20,045 bases of DNA from DASYUM01 sp036001225 (GCA_036001225.1 DASYUM010000263.1:1-20045), one strand, 5' to 3'. Counted from the stretch's first letter, positions 5,364 to 13,900 are shown. Notes: generated by a model from the letters alone, not told the origin. Translations and numbers: made by a program.

Positions 5364-7676
5364 TTACGCCGTCGGCGCGGCGGGCAATCGGATCGTGAAC
5401 GTGGTCCCGCGGCCGGTTTGCGACTCGACGTCGATGGCCCCGCCGTAGCTCGAGATGATCCCCGAGACGATGGAGAGTCCGAGGCCGGTGCCGGTCTCCT
5501 TCGTCGTGAAGAACGGTTGGAAGATCCGCCGTCGCAGCTCCTCGGGGATCCCCTCGCCGGTGTCCGCCACGGTGACGATCGCCCACTCCCCCTGCGGGTG
5601 CGTGCCCAGCCGGAGCGTTCCCCCTTCGGGCATGGCGTCCACCGCGTTGAGCACCAGGTTCATCAGGACCTCGCGCAGCTCCGCGCCTCGGGCCCACACC
5701 GCCGGGACCGGGCTCAGGTCCTGCTCGACCTGGATCTTCACGCCCGGCCGGCCGCCGGTGGCCCAGCGTGGCCAGGCGATCTCCAGCACCTGGCGCACGA
5801 TGTCGCGGAGGTCCACCGCCTCCGGCCGGCTGTCGGTTTCCCGGCGCGCGTAGCGCTTGATGCGGGCGACCGTTTCCACCCCATCCCGCACGGCTTGCTC
5901 GATGGTGGTGAGACCCTTGGCCAGCCGGTCCGGCGTCGGCTCGCTCATGATGAGCTGGGCGTGGCCGAGGATCGCCTGGAGCAGGTTGTTGAAGTCGTGG
6001 GCCATCCCCATGGCGAGCTGGCCGAGCGCCGAGAGCTTCTCCGAGTGCGCCATCTGCTCTTCCCAGCGGCGCTGCTCGGTCACGTCGCGGGCCACCAGCA
6101 GGAGCCCGCTCTCCCCGCGCCCCCCCCAGGGAATCGCCGAGGCGGTGACGGTGAGGTCGAGCCCCACCCGGTCGTCGGCGTCGGCGGCGAGCAGGAGCGT
6201 CCGACTCCGGCCGGCGCCGGCCATCAGGGGCTCCAACTCCCGGAGCACGTCGGCCGGGATCGCCTCGGCCAGCGGGTGCCCCTGGACGTCGGCGAGCGCC
6301 CGGCCGAAGATCCGCTCGGCGGCCGGGTTCCAGATGACCACCCGGCGTTCGGGGTCGAGGGCGACGATGGCGTCGGCCGCGGACTGGATCAGGTTGTGGA
6401 GGAAGCTGTTGGCCTCCGACAGCTCGCGGTGGAGGTTGGCGTTGCGGACGATGAGGGCGACCGACTCCGAGAACATCCGCAGGAGCTCGCGCTCGCTCCG
6501 GTCCAGGACCCGGGCGCTTCCCCCCACCTCCACGACCAGGTAGCCGAGCCGGCGGCCCTGCGCGACCAGCGGGAACACGCCGCGGCCGGGCCCGTCGGGG
6601 GCCGGGGTCGTGGTCGGCTCCAGGAGGACGTGGACCCGCTCGTAGCCAGCCCCGTGCTGGAGTTGGCCGGTGATGGCGGCCAGCGTGCCGTCCAGGGCGG
6701 GATCTTCGAGGACCGCGGTGGAGATCTGCCGCAGGATCTCGCCCTGAACGGCGCGCAGTGACTGCTCGGTCGCCTGCCGGGCCGCCGCCGCCAGCAGGGT
6801 CGAGGTGCGGATCGCCGTCACCATGAGGTCCACGACCGGGCGGAGCGGGGCGAGATCGGGCGGCGAGTCGGTGGCGGGACGGTTCAGGTAGAGCGCCAGA
6901 TGGCCGGTGACCTTGGGCAGGCCTTCGTCCGCCACCGGCACCACCAGGATGCTGCGGACGCCGAGGCGTTCGAGGCCGACATCGGTCGGCCACGACAGAC
7001 CCCGGCGGGCGTTGGGGCCCATCGACAGCGCCTCGCGGACGCCGGCCAGCCGCGGGGTCCAGGCTCCCACCAGCGCCTCGGCGGCGACGGCCGGCAGATC
7101 GGAGTGGGCGACCGCCGCCGGCTCGATCCCGAAGAACGAGGCGGCGACGGCCCCGGTGGCCCGCTGCACCTCGCGGAGCATGGCGCCGAGCAGCGTCGGC
7201 AGGTCGGCGGGGCCGGCGACCGGATCGCCCCGGCGGGCGAGGTCCCGCATCTGCCCGATCAGCCCGGCCAGGGCGCCCGCCGGCCCCTCGGCGCGCTCGC
7301 GCCGGCGCAGGAGGGCCCGCTCGGCCGCCTCCTGCAACTCCTTCGGCGCGAAGGGCTTGACCAGATAATCCATGGCGCCGAAGCGCATCGCCCGCTGGAC
7401 GGTGTCGAGCGACGCGTAGGCGGTGATCATCACGACCTCGACGAGGGGATCGATGGCCTTCACCCGCTCGAGGAGTTGAACGCCGTCGAGGCGGGGCATC
7501 TTCACGTCCATGAAGATGACGTCGGGCCGAAGCCGGGGCAGCGAGTTCAGGACCTCCTCGCCGCTCGTGGCCAGGTGAACCTGGTAGTACGGCTTCAGGA
7601 TCATGCGGATGGCCTCGCGCGGGCCTTCCTCGTCGTCGACCACGAGGATCTGGGGGACCGGCGCCTGGGCAGGCAT
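5364..7676 (-). CDS. Receiver-GAF-GAF-PAS hybrid sensor histidine kinase
   Basis: 770 residues from ATG at 7676, soluble (no membrane segments). Domains in order: receiver, residues 8-122, with acidic pocket Asp14/Asp15, phospho-acceptor Asp57, Thr85 and Lys107 all present; GAF-like ~145-290; second GAF-like ~310-415; PAS ~423-535; HisKA with His560 in MAHDFNNLL; HATPase_c ~650-770 with Asn677, DTGEGI (705-710), PFFTTK and GTGLGLSI. It should therefore be both phosphorylatable on its receiver and active as a kinase. Its ATG lies 2 nt past the stop of the degenerate kinase gene upstream, so the two are translationally linked. A receiver at the N-terminus suggests it takes a phosphate from another kinase, plausibly the 836-residue one in the same array (inference). 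No DNA-binding output domain is present. Confidence 0.92.
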   Translation of the reverse strand: MPAQAPVPQILVVDDEEGPREAIRMILKPYYQVHLATSGEEVLNSLPRLRPDVIFMDVKMPRLDGVQLLERVKAIDPLVEVVMITAYASLDTVQRAMRFGAMDYLVKPFAPKELQEAAERALLRRRERAEGPAGALAGLIGQMRDLARRGDPVAGPADLPTLLGAMLREVQRATGAVAASFFGIEPAAVAHSDLPAVAAEALVGAWTPRLAGVREALSMGPNARRGLSWPTDVGLERLGVRSILVVPVADEGLPKVTGHLALYLNRPATDSPPDLAPLRPVVDLMVTAIRTSTLLAAAARQATEQSLRAVQGEILRQISTAVLEDPALDGTLAAITGQLQHGAGYERVHVLLEPTTTPAPDGPGRGVFPLVAQGRRLGYLVVEVGGSARVLDRSERELLRMFSESVALIVRNANLHRELSEANSFLHNLIQSAADAIVALDPERRVVIWNPAAERIFGRALADVQGHPLAEAIPADVLRELEPLMAGAGRSRTLLLAADADDRVGLDLTVTASAIPWGGRGESGLLLVARDVTEQRRWEEQMAHSEKLSALGQLAMGMAHDFNNLLQAILGHAQLIMSEPTPDRLAKGLTTIEQAVRDGVETVARIKRYARRETDSRPEAVDLRDIVRQVLEIAWPRWATGGRPGVKIQVEQDLSPVPAVWARGAELREVLMNLVLNAVDAMPEGGTLRLGTHPQGEWAIVTVADTGEGIPEELRRRIFQPFFTTKETGTGLGLSIVSGIISSYGGAIDVESQTGRGTTFTIRLPAAPTA

Positions 7677-7678
7677 CG

Positions 7679-9706
7679 CTACTGAGGCGTACTGCGGGGC
7701 AGGGTCACCACGAAGCGGATCTCCCCCTCGCCGCCGCTCACGGCGAGGGTGCCGCCGTGGGCCTCGACGATCTTCTGGCTCACCGACGGCCCGACGTCGA
7801 AGAGCCGCTCGGAGGCGATGGCCAGCGGGCTGAACAGCCGCTCCCGCTCGGCCGGGGCGAGCGTGGCCGGCTTGCCGAGGATGGAGAGGCGCACCGTGCG
7901 CGGATGGTCGGGATCGGGCAGGGCGTGGATCGCCACCCGGCCGTCGGCCTCGACCCGGTCCATCACGAAGCGCAACAGATAGCCGAGCGCCTTGCCGAGC
8001 TGGTCGCGGTCGGCCTTCACCAGGAGGTCGATCTCCGGGGTGTAGAGGACGGCGGTCAACCGGTCACTCCGGTCGGGAAACTCGAGGAGGAAGATCGCCG
8101 CGTCCTGAGAGGCCCGCGGGCGCTCGAGGCGGAGGGCGAGGTCGGCCAGCGCGTCGTTGACCAGCTCGCGGACGTCACAGAAGTCGAGCTTGTACTCGCG
8201 CTCCCCGGCCAGGACGATCAGCTTGTCGACCAGCGAGATCAGGTGCTTGGTATCCCGCCCGACGACCGCGAAGAACCGCTCGCGGAACTCCGGGTCGTCG
8301 TAGCGCTGGGGCAGCAGCTCGAGGAACGTATAGATGGAAACGAGGGGGTTCTTGATCTCGTCGGTCAGGCGCAGCAGGACGCGGTTCAGGAGGTCGAGGG
8401 CCTGAGTGGTCTGCCGCTCGCGGTGCAGCAGGTGGCGGGGGGCCGGATCGTCCAGGATCATCACGGCACCCACCGGCGCGCCGGTCGGACCCAGGATGCG
8501 CGAGGTGCTGACCTCCAGCGGGAGCGTCGGCCGCCGGGGCAGGGTGACCTCCTGGAGGCGGAGCTCGCGGCCGTCCCGCACCGCCTCGAACAGGAGGTCG
8601 CCGAGCGGCGAGGGCAGGGCGCGGAGGTCCTGGCCGAGCACCTCGTTGCGGGGCAGCCCCAGGATCTCCTCGGCGCGCCGGTTGAAGAGAGTGACCCGGC
8701 CGGCGCTGTCGATCGTGACGGCGCCGCTCTGGAGGTGGGCCAGGACCTGCTCGATGAAGCTCGCCTGGGCCCGGACCGTGTTGAAGAGCGAGATGTCCTC
8801 GACGGCGACCGCGACCTGGCTCGCCAGCGTGAACAGCCGCTCGAGGTCCTCGCCCACATAGGGCTGGCCGGTCACGCGGGGGCCGAGGGCCAGGATGCCG
8901 ACCAGCTTGGACTGGACCCAGAGCGGGACCGCGACCTCGCCGCCCAGCACGGCCAGCTCGCGGGCCGCCTCCAGCCACTCCGGCTCGCGCACCAGTTCCC
9001 GTCGCGTCGCCGGCCGGGCGTGCTGACGGAACCACGCCGGCAATCCTTCGGCCGGGTCGAGCCGGACGTGCTCGGCCAGGGCGGGATCGAGTCCGCGCTG
9101 GCCACGGATCCGGTAGCGCTGCTCCTCGTCGGCCAGCAGGACGGCCGCCCGCCCCGGGCGCACCAGCTCGGCGATGGCGTCCAGGAAGAAGTCCACGACC
9201 CGCTCGAGGTCGAAGTGGGCGGCCAACAGCTTCCCCATCTCCTTGAGCACCGTCCCCAGGCTCCCGATGGCACCCGCGTTGGGCGCCGCCGGCGCCGGCT
9301 TGACCTCGTCTTGCACGCGCTCGTGGCGGAGCGAGGCGACCTCGTAGCCGAGCCTTTGCAAGCGCACGGCCTGGCCGATCGCCGTCCGCAGCATCGCGTC
9401 GGAGAGGCCGATCGGGACCACGAAGTCGCAGTGGGCGGCCCCGGCCGAGACGAGCTCACCCGCTTCGGCCGGGAGCAGGCCGATGAGCAGCGCCGCCGGG
9501 TGGCGCGCCCGGAGCGCCGCCAGCTCGCCGGGCTCCGCGTCGGTCGAGCCGAAGTCGAGGAGCACGAAGTCGAGCGGCAGCGGCGTCATCTGGCCGATGG
9601 CCAGCGGATCGCCGTGCGTCTCGACGACGTCCAGCGTTCCCTCCAGCACCCGGCGGAGGCGCTCGGCGAGCTTCGGGTCGCGCGTCACCAGGCGGGCCGC
9701 TCTCAT
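7679..9706 (-). CDS. Degenerate histidine kinase (pseudo-receiver, GAF, PAS, inactive HK core)
   Basis: 675 residues from ATG at 9706, which has a GGGGGG run about 6 nt upstream. The frame is open to 9820, but that extension reads through a REP-like palindrome and is unlikely. Residues 1-115 look like a receiver with Asp51 kept but the conserved Lys region changed (VVPIG). GAF-like ~155-308, PAS ~315-422. The kinase core begins LLRLTDEIKNPLVSIYTFLELLP: the position of the phospho-acceptor His in active kinases is Asp449. In the C-terminal ATPase-like region the N-box Asn is missing (YLLRFVMDRV, 576-585), the DxGxG box reads ILGKPA (609-614) and the G2 box is not recognisable. It should be unable to bind ATP normally or autophosphorylate. 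A regulatory or scaffold role beside the flanking kinases is inferred. Confidence 0.85.
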   Translation of the reverse strand: MRAARLVTRDPKLAERLRRVLEGTLDVVETHGDPLAIGQMTPLPLDFVLLDFGSTDAEPGELAALRARHPAALLIGLLPAEAGELVSAGAAHCDFVVPIGLSDAMLRTAIGQAVRLQRLGYEVASLRHERVQDEVKPAPAAPNAGAIGSLGTVLKEMGKLLAAHFDLERVVDFFLDAIAELVRPGRAAVLLADEEQRYRIRGQRGLDPALAEHVRLDPAEGLPAWFRQHARPATRRELVREPEWLEAARELAVLGGEVAVPLWVQSKLVGILALGPRVTGQPYVGEDLERLFTLASQVAVAVEDISLFNTVRAQASFIEQVLAHLQSGAVTIDSAGRVTLFNRRAEEILGLPRNEVLGQDLRALPSPLGDLLFEAVRDGRELRLQEVTLPRRPTLPLEVSTSRILGPTGAPVGAVMILDDPAPRHLLHRERQTTQALDLLNRVLLRLTDEIKNPLVSIYTFLELLPQRYDDPEFRERFFAVVGRDTKHLISLVDKLIVLAGEREYKLDFCDVRELVNDALADLALRLERPRASQDAAIFLLEFPDRSDRLTAVLYTPEIDLLVKADRDQLGKALGYLLRFVMDRVEADGRVAIHALPDPDHPRTVRLSILGKPATLAPAERERLFSPLAIASERLFDVGPSVSQKIVEAHGGTLAVSGGEGEIRFVVTLPRSTPQ

Positions 9707-9825
9707 TGGGGACCCCCCGCACCCCTGGCCCCTCCCACCCCGGGGGGGGAGGGGAGAGCTTCGATACGCGGACCCCAGGCTTCCCGACGGATCTTCACCA
9801 TGATGGATCCATTCGGCCATCTCAT
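9703..9825 (-). CDS. Possible 40-residue bridging ORF between two kinase genes
   Basis: An ATG at 9825 overlaps the stop of the 7TM-type kinase (ATGA), and the frame ends at a TGA overlapping the ATG of the degenerate kinase at 9706 (again ATGA). The 40-residue product starts MRWPNGSIMVKIRREAW and its second half is glycine/proline/arginine-rich translation of a REP-like palindrome, with no family resemblance. It may serve only to carry ribosomes across the gap, or be chance. No strong support for a functional peptide. Confidence 0.22.
   Translation of the reverse strand: MRWPNGSIMVKIRREAWGPRIEALPSPPGVGGARGAGGPQ
9729..9754. repeat. REP-like GC palindrome
   Basis: CCCCTCCC (9729-9736) is complementary to GGGAGGGG (9747-9754), with additional C/G pairing inside, giving a very stable hairpin. 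It lies in the 115-bp gap between the 7TM-type kinase and the degenerate kinase. Such C-rich/G-rich palindromes are common intergenic elements in high-GC genomes and may attenuate transcription or protect upstream mRNA. Confidence 0.6.
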
Positions 9826-12332
9826 CGAACCACCTCGGCGAGCGGCGCGGTCACGACCGCGGGGAACCGAATGACGAATGCCGTCCCTGCCCCGGCCGGA
9901 CCCGGCTCCGCCCACAGCGCGGCCCGGTGGGCGTCGGCGATGCCCCGGCAGATGGCGAGGCCGAGGCCGGTCCCCTGCATCTTCGTGGTGAAGAAGGGCT
10001 CGAAGATGCGCGCGAGGTCCTCGCGGGGGATGCCGGGCCCGGTATCGGTGACGCGCACGGTCACGACGTCAGCCGGCGCGCGGTCGGACGCGCCCCGTGA
10101 GCCGCCGGTCCGACGCTGCCGATCGGCCCGCACGCTGACACTCAGCGTGCCCCGGCTGGCCATCGCCTCGAGGGCGTTGAGGAAGAGATTGAGGAAGAGC
10201 TGCTTGAGCTGGTCGACCTCACCGAGGACCGCCGGCAACTCGGGCTCGATCTCGGTGACGATGCGCACCCCGCGCCGGTCGGCCTCGCCCCGGATCAAGT
10301 CGAGCGTCTCGCTGAGGGGGCCGGCCACGTCGAGCGGATGGAGGGTCGCCACCGCCGGAACGGCCAGGGCCCGAAGCCGTCCCACCAGTTCCTCGATCCG
10401 GTGGACCTCCTTGGCTGCCACCTTGGCGAAGGTGGACTTGAACTCGGTATCGTCCCCGCGGTCGGGGAGCAGCTCGGCGAAGGTCTTGATGGCGACCAGC
10501 GGGTTGCGGATCTCGTGGGCGATGCCGGTCGCCAGGGCTCCGATGGCCGCCAGTCGGTCGGCGCGCCGCTTGTCTTCCTCCAGCGCCTTGAGGCGGGAGT
10601 GGTCGTTGAAGACGGTGATCGCCCCCCGGATGTGACCGCTCCGGTCATAGAGGGCCGAGCCATGCGTCAGGAGCGGGAGCGTTCGACCGTCGGGATGCCT
10701 GAGGGTGACCTCCGCCTCCGCCTCCGGCTGACCGGCCAGGCTCCCGCGCAGGATCGCGCCCAACGGCGCGTCGAGCTGGTCGAGCGACTGGCCCAAGACC
10801 TGGGTGGCCGCCAGGCCGGTGATCCGCTCGGCGGCCGGGTTGAACGTCGTCACCACGCCGTCGTCCCGGACGGCGACCACCCCCGAGTCCATGCGGGCGA
10901 GGATGTGCTCGTTGTACTCCTTGATGGAGACGATCTCCTGGTAGAGCTGGGCGTTCTGGAGCCCGATCGCGAGCTGGCTGGCCAGGGTGTCGAGCAGGTC
11001 GAAGTCTTCCCGGAAGAAGGGATCCCCGGAGCGCTTGGGGCCCAGCAGCACGATGGCGATCAGCTCGCCCTCCCCGCGGACCGGCACCGCCAGCTCGGCG
11101 TGCCAGGCCCGCAGCTCGCTCGCGATGGCGGCGACCTCGCGGGAGGCGATGCGGTGGGCCAGGTCTTCGACCGGGAGTCCCCCCGGATTGAGGCGAAGCT
11201 CCCGCACCAGGGCCGAAGTTCCCGTGAGCGCGGTGGCCGGCCAGGGGAAGGCCGGCTCCAGATGTCGAGCGTGGGCCGGGTGGAAGGCGTCGCGATCACG
11301 GTCCCAGACCAGGATGGCGAGGCTTTCCGGCTGCAGGGCCTGGCCGATCAAGTCCGCCATGGCGGCGGCGACGCGGGCGGGGTCGCCGAAGGTGGCCATT
11401 GCCCGGCTGCCCTCCCGGACGAGCTGGCGGGCGTCGTAAGCCGGGCGGTAGAGGTAGCGATCGGCCAGCCGCTTCATGTACGGCGCCAGCATGACGAAGA
11501 GCAGCCCAGCCACCAGTCCCAGCAGGACCGATACGCCCGGGGGTTCAGCGGAGCCGCTCTCCCGGACCGCGGCGGTCAACAGAATGCTGCCGCCCACGAA
11601 CAGTCCCGCGATGAGCGCCCAGCCCACCGCATACGCGGCCGACCGGCTGATCACGACGCGGATGTCCATCAAGCGGTAGCGGACGATGGCGTGGGCCGTG
11701 AACCCGACCCAGATCAGCGTGAAGTAGGGCCCGTACCGGCTGAGGCGCGAGGTGCCGAAGAGGAGCGGCACCAGGAGGTTGGTCGAAATCGCCCCCAGGC
11801 AGGCGAGCGCGGTGCCGAGAAAGAGGTACTGGAGCTGGGCTCGGGCGACGCGCTTGGCCTGGCGCAGCTTCAGCACGAGGTGGAAGAGCCCGACGGCGAA
11901 GCACACCACGAAGTAGACGGCGAAGAGGGGGTGGAGCGGACCATACCGGGTCTGCCAGCTCCCCGGCTGCATCTGGATCTCGGCCACGATCCACGGGGAG
12001 AAGGCCAGGCCGGAGATGAAGAGGCCGGTCAGCGTGGTGGCCTGAAGAAACCCGGATCTCGACGGCGTGGGGCTCGGGAACACGACCGCGAAGCGGAGGA
12101 ACGCCACCGGGATGAGGGCGGCGACCGCGAAGGCGGCCCGGCCGACGATCAGGTTCGCGGAGGCGTTCGCGATCAGCTGGAGCAGCCCGATGAACGTCCC
12201 CCACACCGCCAGAGCGGAGGCGAAGGCCGCGAACCGTCGGTTCACCGCGCGATGCGGGCTCCGTGCCAGCACCGAGGCCGCCAGCCCGAACTCGACCAGT
12301 GCGACGACGAAGAGGCCGACCGTGGCGCTCAT
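9822..12332 (-). CDS. Membrane sensor histidine kinase (7TM-like, GAF, PAS, HisKA, HATPase)
   Basis: 836 residues from ATG at 12332, 22 nt after the stop of the second ketosynthase. Residues 1-285 hold about eight to nine hydrophobic helices resembling the HisK-type 7TM input region. A YMKRLADRYLYRPAYD linker follows; GAF ~310-462; PAS ~470-580; HisKA with phospho-acceptor His606 in GIAHEIRNPLVAIKTFAELLP; HATPase_c ~690-825 with Asn715/Asn719, DTGPGI (763-768), FEPFFTTK and GTGLGLAI. All catalytic motifs are intact, so it should autophosphorylate in response to a membrane or cytosolic cue. The overall plan resembles PrsK-type kinases of PEP-CTERM systems, but no PEP-CTERM gene is visible. The degenerate kinase next to it has a matching HisKA segment with Asp in place of His, suggesting common descent. 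No clear ribosome site precedes the ATG. Confidence 0.9.
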   Translation of the reverse strand: MSATVGLFVVALVEFGLAASVLARSPHRAVNRRFAAFASALAVWGTFIGLLQLIANASANLIVGRAAFAVAALIPVAFLRFAVVFPSPTPSRSGFLQATTLTGLFISGLAFSPWIVAEIQMQPGSWQTRYGPLHPLFAVYFVVCFAVGLFHLVLKLRQAKRVARAQLQYLFLGTALACLGAISTNLLVPLLFGTSRLSRYGPYFTLIWVGFTAHAIVRYRLMDIRVVISRSAAYAVGWALIAGLFVGGSILLTAAVRESGSAEPPGVSVLLGLVAGLLFVMLAPYMKRLADRYLYRPAYDARQLVREGSRAMATFGDPARVAAAMADLIGQALQPESLAILVWDRDRDAFHPAHARHLEPAFPWPATALTGTSALVRELRLNPGGLPVEDLAHRIASREVAAIASELRAWHAELAVPVRGEGELIAIVLLGPKRSGDPFFREDFDLLDTLASQLAIGLQNAQLYQEIVSIKEYNEHILARMDSGVVAVRDDGVVTTFNPAAERITGLAATQVLGQSLDQLDAPLGAILRGSLAGQPEAEAEVTLRHPDGRTLPLLTHGSALYDRSGHIRGAITVFNDHSRLKALEEDKRRADRLAAIGALATGIAHEIRNPLVAIKTFAELLPDRGDDTEFKSTFAKVAAKEVHRIEELVGRLRALAVPAVATLHPLDVAGPLSETLDLIRGEADRRGVRIVTEIEPELPAVLGEVDQLKQLFLNLFLNALEAMASRGTLSVSVRADRQRRTGGSRGASDRAPADVVTVRVTDTGPGIPREDLARIFEPFFTTKMQGTGLGLAICRGIADAHRAALWAEPGPAGAGTAFVIRFPAVVTAPLAEVVR

Positions 12333-12354
12333 GAACGGGTGGCCGATGGGGGCG

Positions 12355-13590
12355 TTACGGTGGGCATCCCAGGAGCAGTGCGGAGTGCGTGCCGCCCATC
12401 GCGTGGGCGGCGATCAGGAGCCGCCTGACGCGGGCGGTCCGCCCCCGGGTGGGCACGTAGTCGAGGTCGCATCCCGGATCCGGCAGGTCGTGGTTCAGCG
12501 TCGGCGGGACGAATTGCTCTTCCAGAGTAAAGCAGCCCGCGATGACCTGGAGGGCGCCGGCCGCTCCCAGTGACTGTCCGGTCATGGGCTTAATCGAGCT
12601 CACCGGGAGATTGTACGCGTGGGAGCCGAAGATCTCCCGATAGGCGGCGGTCTCCGCTCGGTCGTAGTTCGGCATGCCGTTGCCGTGGGCGTTGATGTAG
12701 TCGATCTCGGCCGGGTCGACGCGGGCCATCCGGAGCGCCGTCCGCACGGCCGATTGGAGGGCGGCCCCGGTCGGGTCCACGGTGAACAGGTGAATGCCCT
12801 CGCTCGCGCTCCCGAAGCCGAGCACCTCCGCGTACACGCGGGCGCCGCGCGTCCGCGCGTGATCGAGATCCTCCAGCACGAACGCCCCCGCGCCCTCTCC
12901 CATCACCAAGCCATCGTGCATCGCATCGAAGGGCCGGAGGGCCTGTGACGGGGGCCCGGGCCAGTTGGAGAGCACGCCCAGTCGGCTGAAGGCGGCATGC
13001 ATGTACGTCGAGAGCGGCGCCTCGGTGGCGCCGGCCACGACGCCCGGTACGAGCCCTGACCTGATCTGGTGATAGGCCCACTGGACCACGTCGATACCCG
13101 TCGAGCAGGCGGTGGCCAGGGTCATCGTCTGGCCTTTGAGCCCGAGTTGCACCGAGACATGCCCGGTCACCGCGTGGGCGGTGCTCTCGAAGGCGACCGA
13201 CGGGGAGACGCTGCGCGCGCCTTCCTCGACGAACTGCTCGACCCCATCCTGGATCTCGAACGCGGCATTGGCCGCGTTGCCGAAACACACCGCGAAGCGC
13301 GATGCGGCGGAGACCGATCCGAGGAGGGCGTCCTCGTACGCCATTCGGGCCGCGGCGACCCCGAACTGGGCGAACCGCCCGGTGGTCGCGGCGGCCTTCG
13401 GGCCCATGAAGTCGGCGGCCTCGAAGTGCTTCACCTCGGCCGCCACCTGGCAGGTGTAGGGGCTGGCATCGAAGAGGGTGAGGGGCGCGATTCCCGAAAC
13501 TCCCTCCCGCAGGGCGTGCCAGAACGCCTTCACTCCGACGCCGACCGGCGTCACGGCCCCGAGGCCGGTGATCACCACCCGTCGGGTCAC
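12355..13590 (-). CDS. Divergent beta-ketoacyl-ACP synthase (KSbeta-like)
   Basis: 411 residues from GTG at 13590, with GGAGG just upstream and a further GGCGGAGG before it. It is a complete thiolase-fold ketosynthase of FabF type, starting VVITGLGAVTPVG. The nucleophile Cys162 (ATACSTG) and first His302 (NAHGNG) are present. The second catalytic His, normally in KSMTGH, is Gln339 in KPMTGQSLGAAG. The loop after His302 (GNGMPNYD) also departs from the usual GTSTPxND. Classical chain-length factors lose the Cys instead, so this is not one of those; a KS with altered decarboxylation chemistry or a partner subunit for the neighbouring FabF is inferred. It lies 19 nt after the ACP gene and 22 nt before the sensor kinase. 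Confidence 0.85.
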   Translation of the reverse strand: MTRRVVITGLGAVTPVGVGVKAFWHALREGVSGIAPLTLFDASPYTCQVAAEVKHFEAADFMGPKAAATTGRFAQFGVAAARMAYEDALLGSVSAASRFAVCFGNAANAAFEIQDGVEQFVEEGARSVSPSVAFESTAHAVTGHVSVQLGLKGQTMTLATACSTGIDVVQWAYHQIRSGLVPGVVAGATEAPLSTYMHAAFSRLGVLSNWPGPPSQALRPFDAMHDGLVMGEGAGAFVLEDLDHARTRGARVYAEVLGFGSASEGIHLFTVDPTGAALQSAVRTALRMARVDPAEIDYINAHGNGMPNYDRAETAAYREIFGSHAYNLPVSSIKPMTGQSLGAAGALQVIAGCFTLEEQFVPPTLNHDLPDPGCDLDYVPTRGRTARVRRLLIAAHAMGGTHSALLLGCPP

Positions 13591-13609
13591 GTCCTCCGGC
13601 CTCCGCCGC

Positions 13610-13900
13610 TCATACCCGGTACTCGTCGTGGAGCCGCTGGACGAGGGCCATGATGTCGGCCACCGTCTGCAGGGTGGCGACCTGCTGGTCACTCAGCTCG
13701 ACCTTGAACTCGCGCTCGGTGGCGATCGCCAGCTCCACCGCGTCGAGCGAATCCATGCCCAGCTCCTCTACCAGCTTGGCGTCGGTCCGGATCTCCTCGG
13801 CCGGGATGCCGAGCCGGTTGGTGAGGATTTGCTTGACCCGCGCCTCGAGCTCGGGGATCGGCATGTGATGTGGCTTTTCGGGAACCGGGGGCGCCGTCAT
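13610..13900 (-). CDS. Acyl carrier protein
   Basis: 96 residues from ATG at 13900, which overlaps the stop of the FabF-type gene (ATGA). An internal ATG at 13864 would give the more usual ~84-residue length but has no ribosome site. The phosphopantetheine attachment motif is GMDSLDAVEL with Ser51, preceded by LVEELG and followed by helix III/IV of the ACP fold (LQTVADIMALVQRL). The protein carries the growing acyl or ketoacyl chain as a thioester in the cytosol. Placed between two ketosynthase genes, it is most likely dedicated to them and distinct from the housekeeping AcpP. Confidence 0.9.
   Translation of the reverse strand: MTAPPVPEKPHHMPIPELEARVKQILTNRLGIPAEEIRTDAKLVEELGMDSLDAVELAIATEREFKVELSDQQVATLQTVADIMALVQRLHDEYRV

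Noticed and set aside
4777..6993. 738-codon minus-strand open frame overlapping the receiver-kinase
   Set aside because: Out-of-frame reading of the kinase gene, Pro/Arg/Gly-rich, and it also runs through the intergenic hairpins; the in-register kinase frame has all expected motifs.
9707..9820. Upstream extension of the degenerate kinase to an ATG at 9820
   Set aside because: The added 38 residues are largely translation of the REP-like palindrome (Pro/Gly/Arg-rich); the ATG at 9706 has a G-rich ribosome site and starts exactly at the receiver-like domain.
7757..9874. 705-codon plus-strand open frame opposite the degenerate kinase
   Set aside because: Asp/Gln/Leu/Arg-rich antisense reading of the kinase-like gene with no domain pattern; such long antisense frames are expected at this GC content.
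10338..12428. 696-codon plus-strand open frame opposite the 7TM-type kinase
   Set aside because: Antisense shadow of a gene with intact kinase motifs; the translated composition is Gln/Arg/Glu-rich without structure.
12355..13590. Second ketosynthase as a classical type II chain-length factor
   Set aside because: Chain-length factors lack the active-site Cys; here Cys162 is present and the change is in the second His instead.
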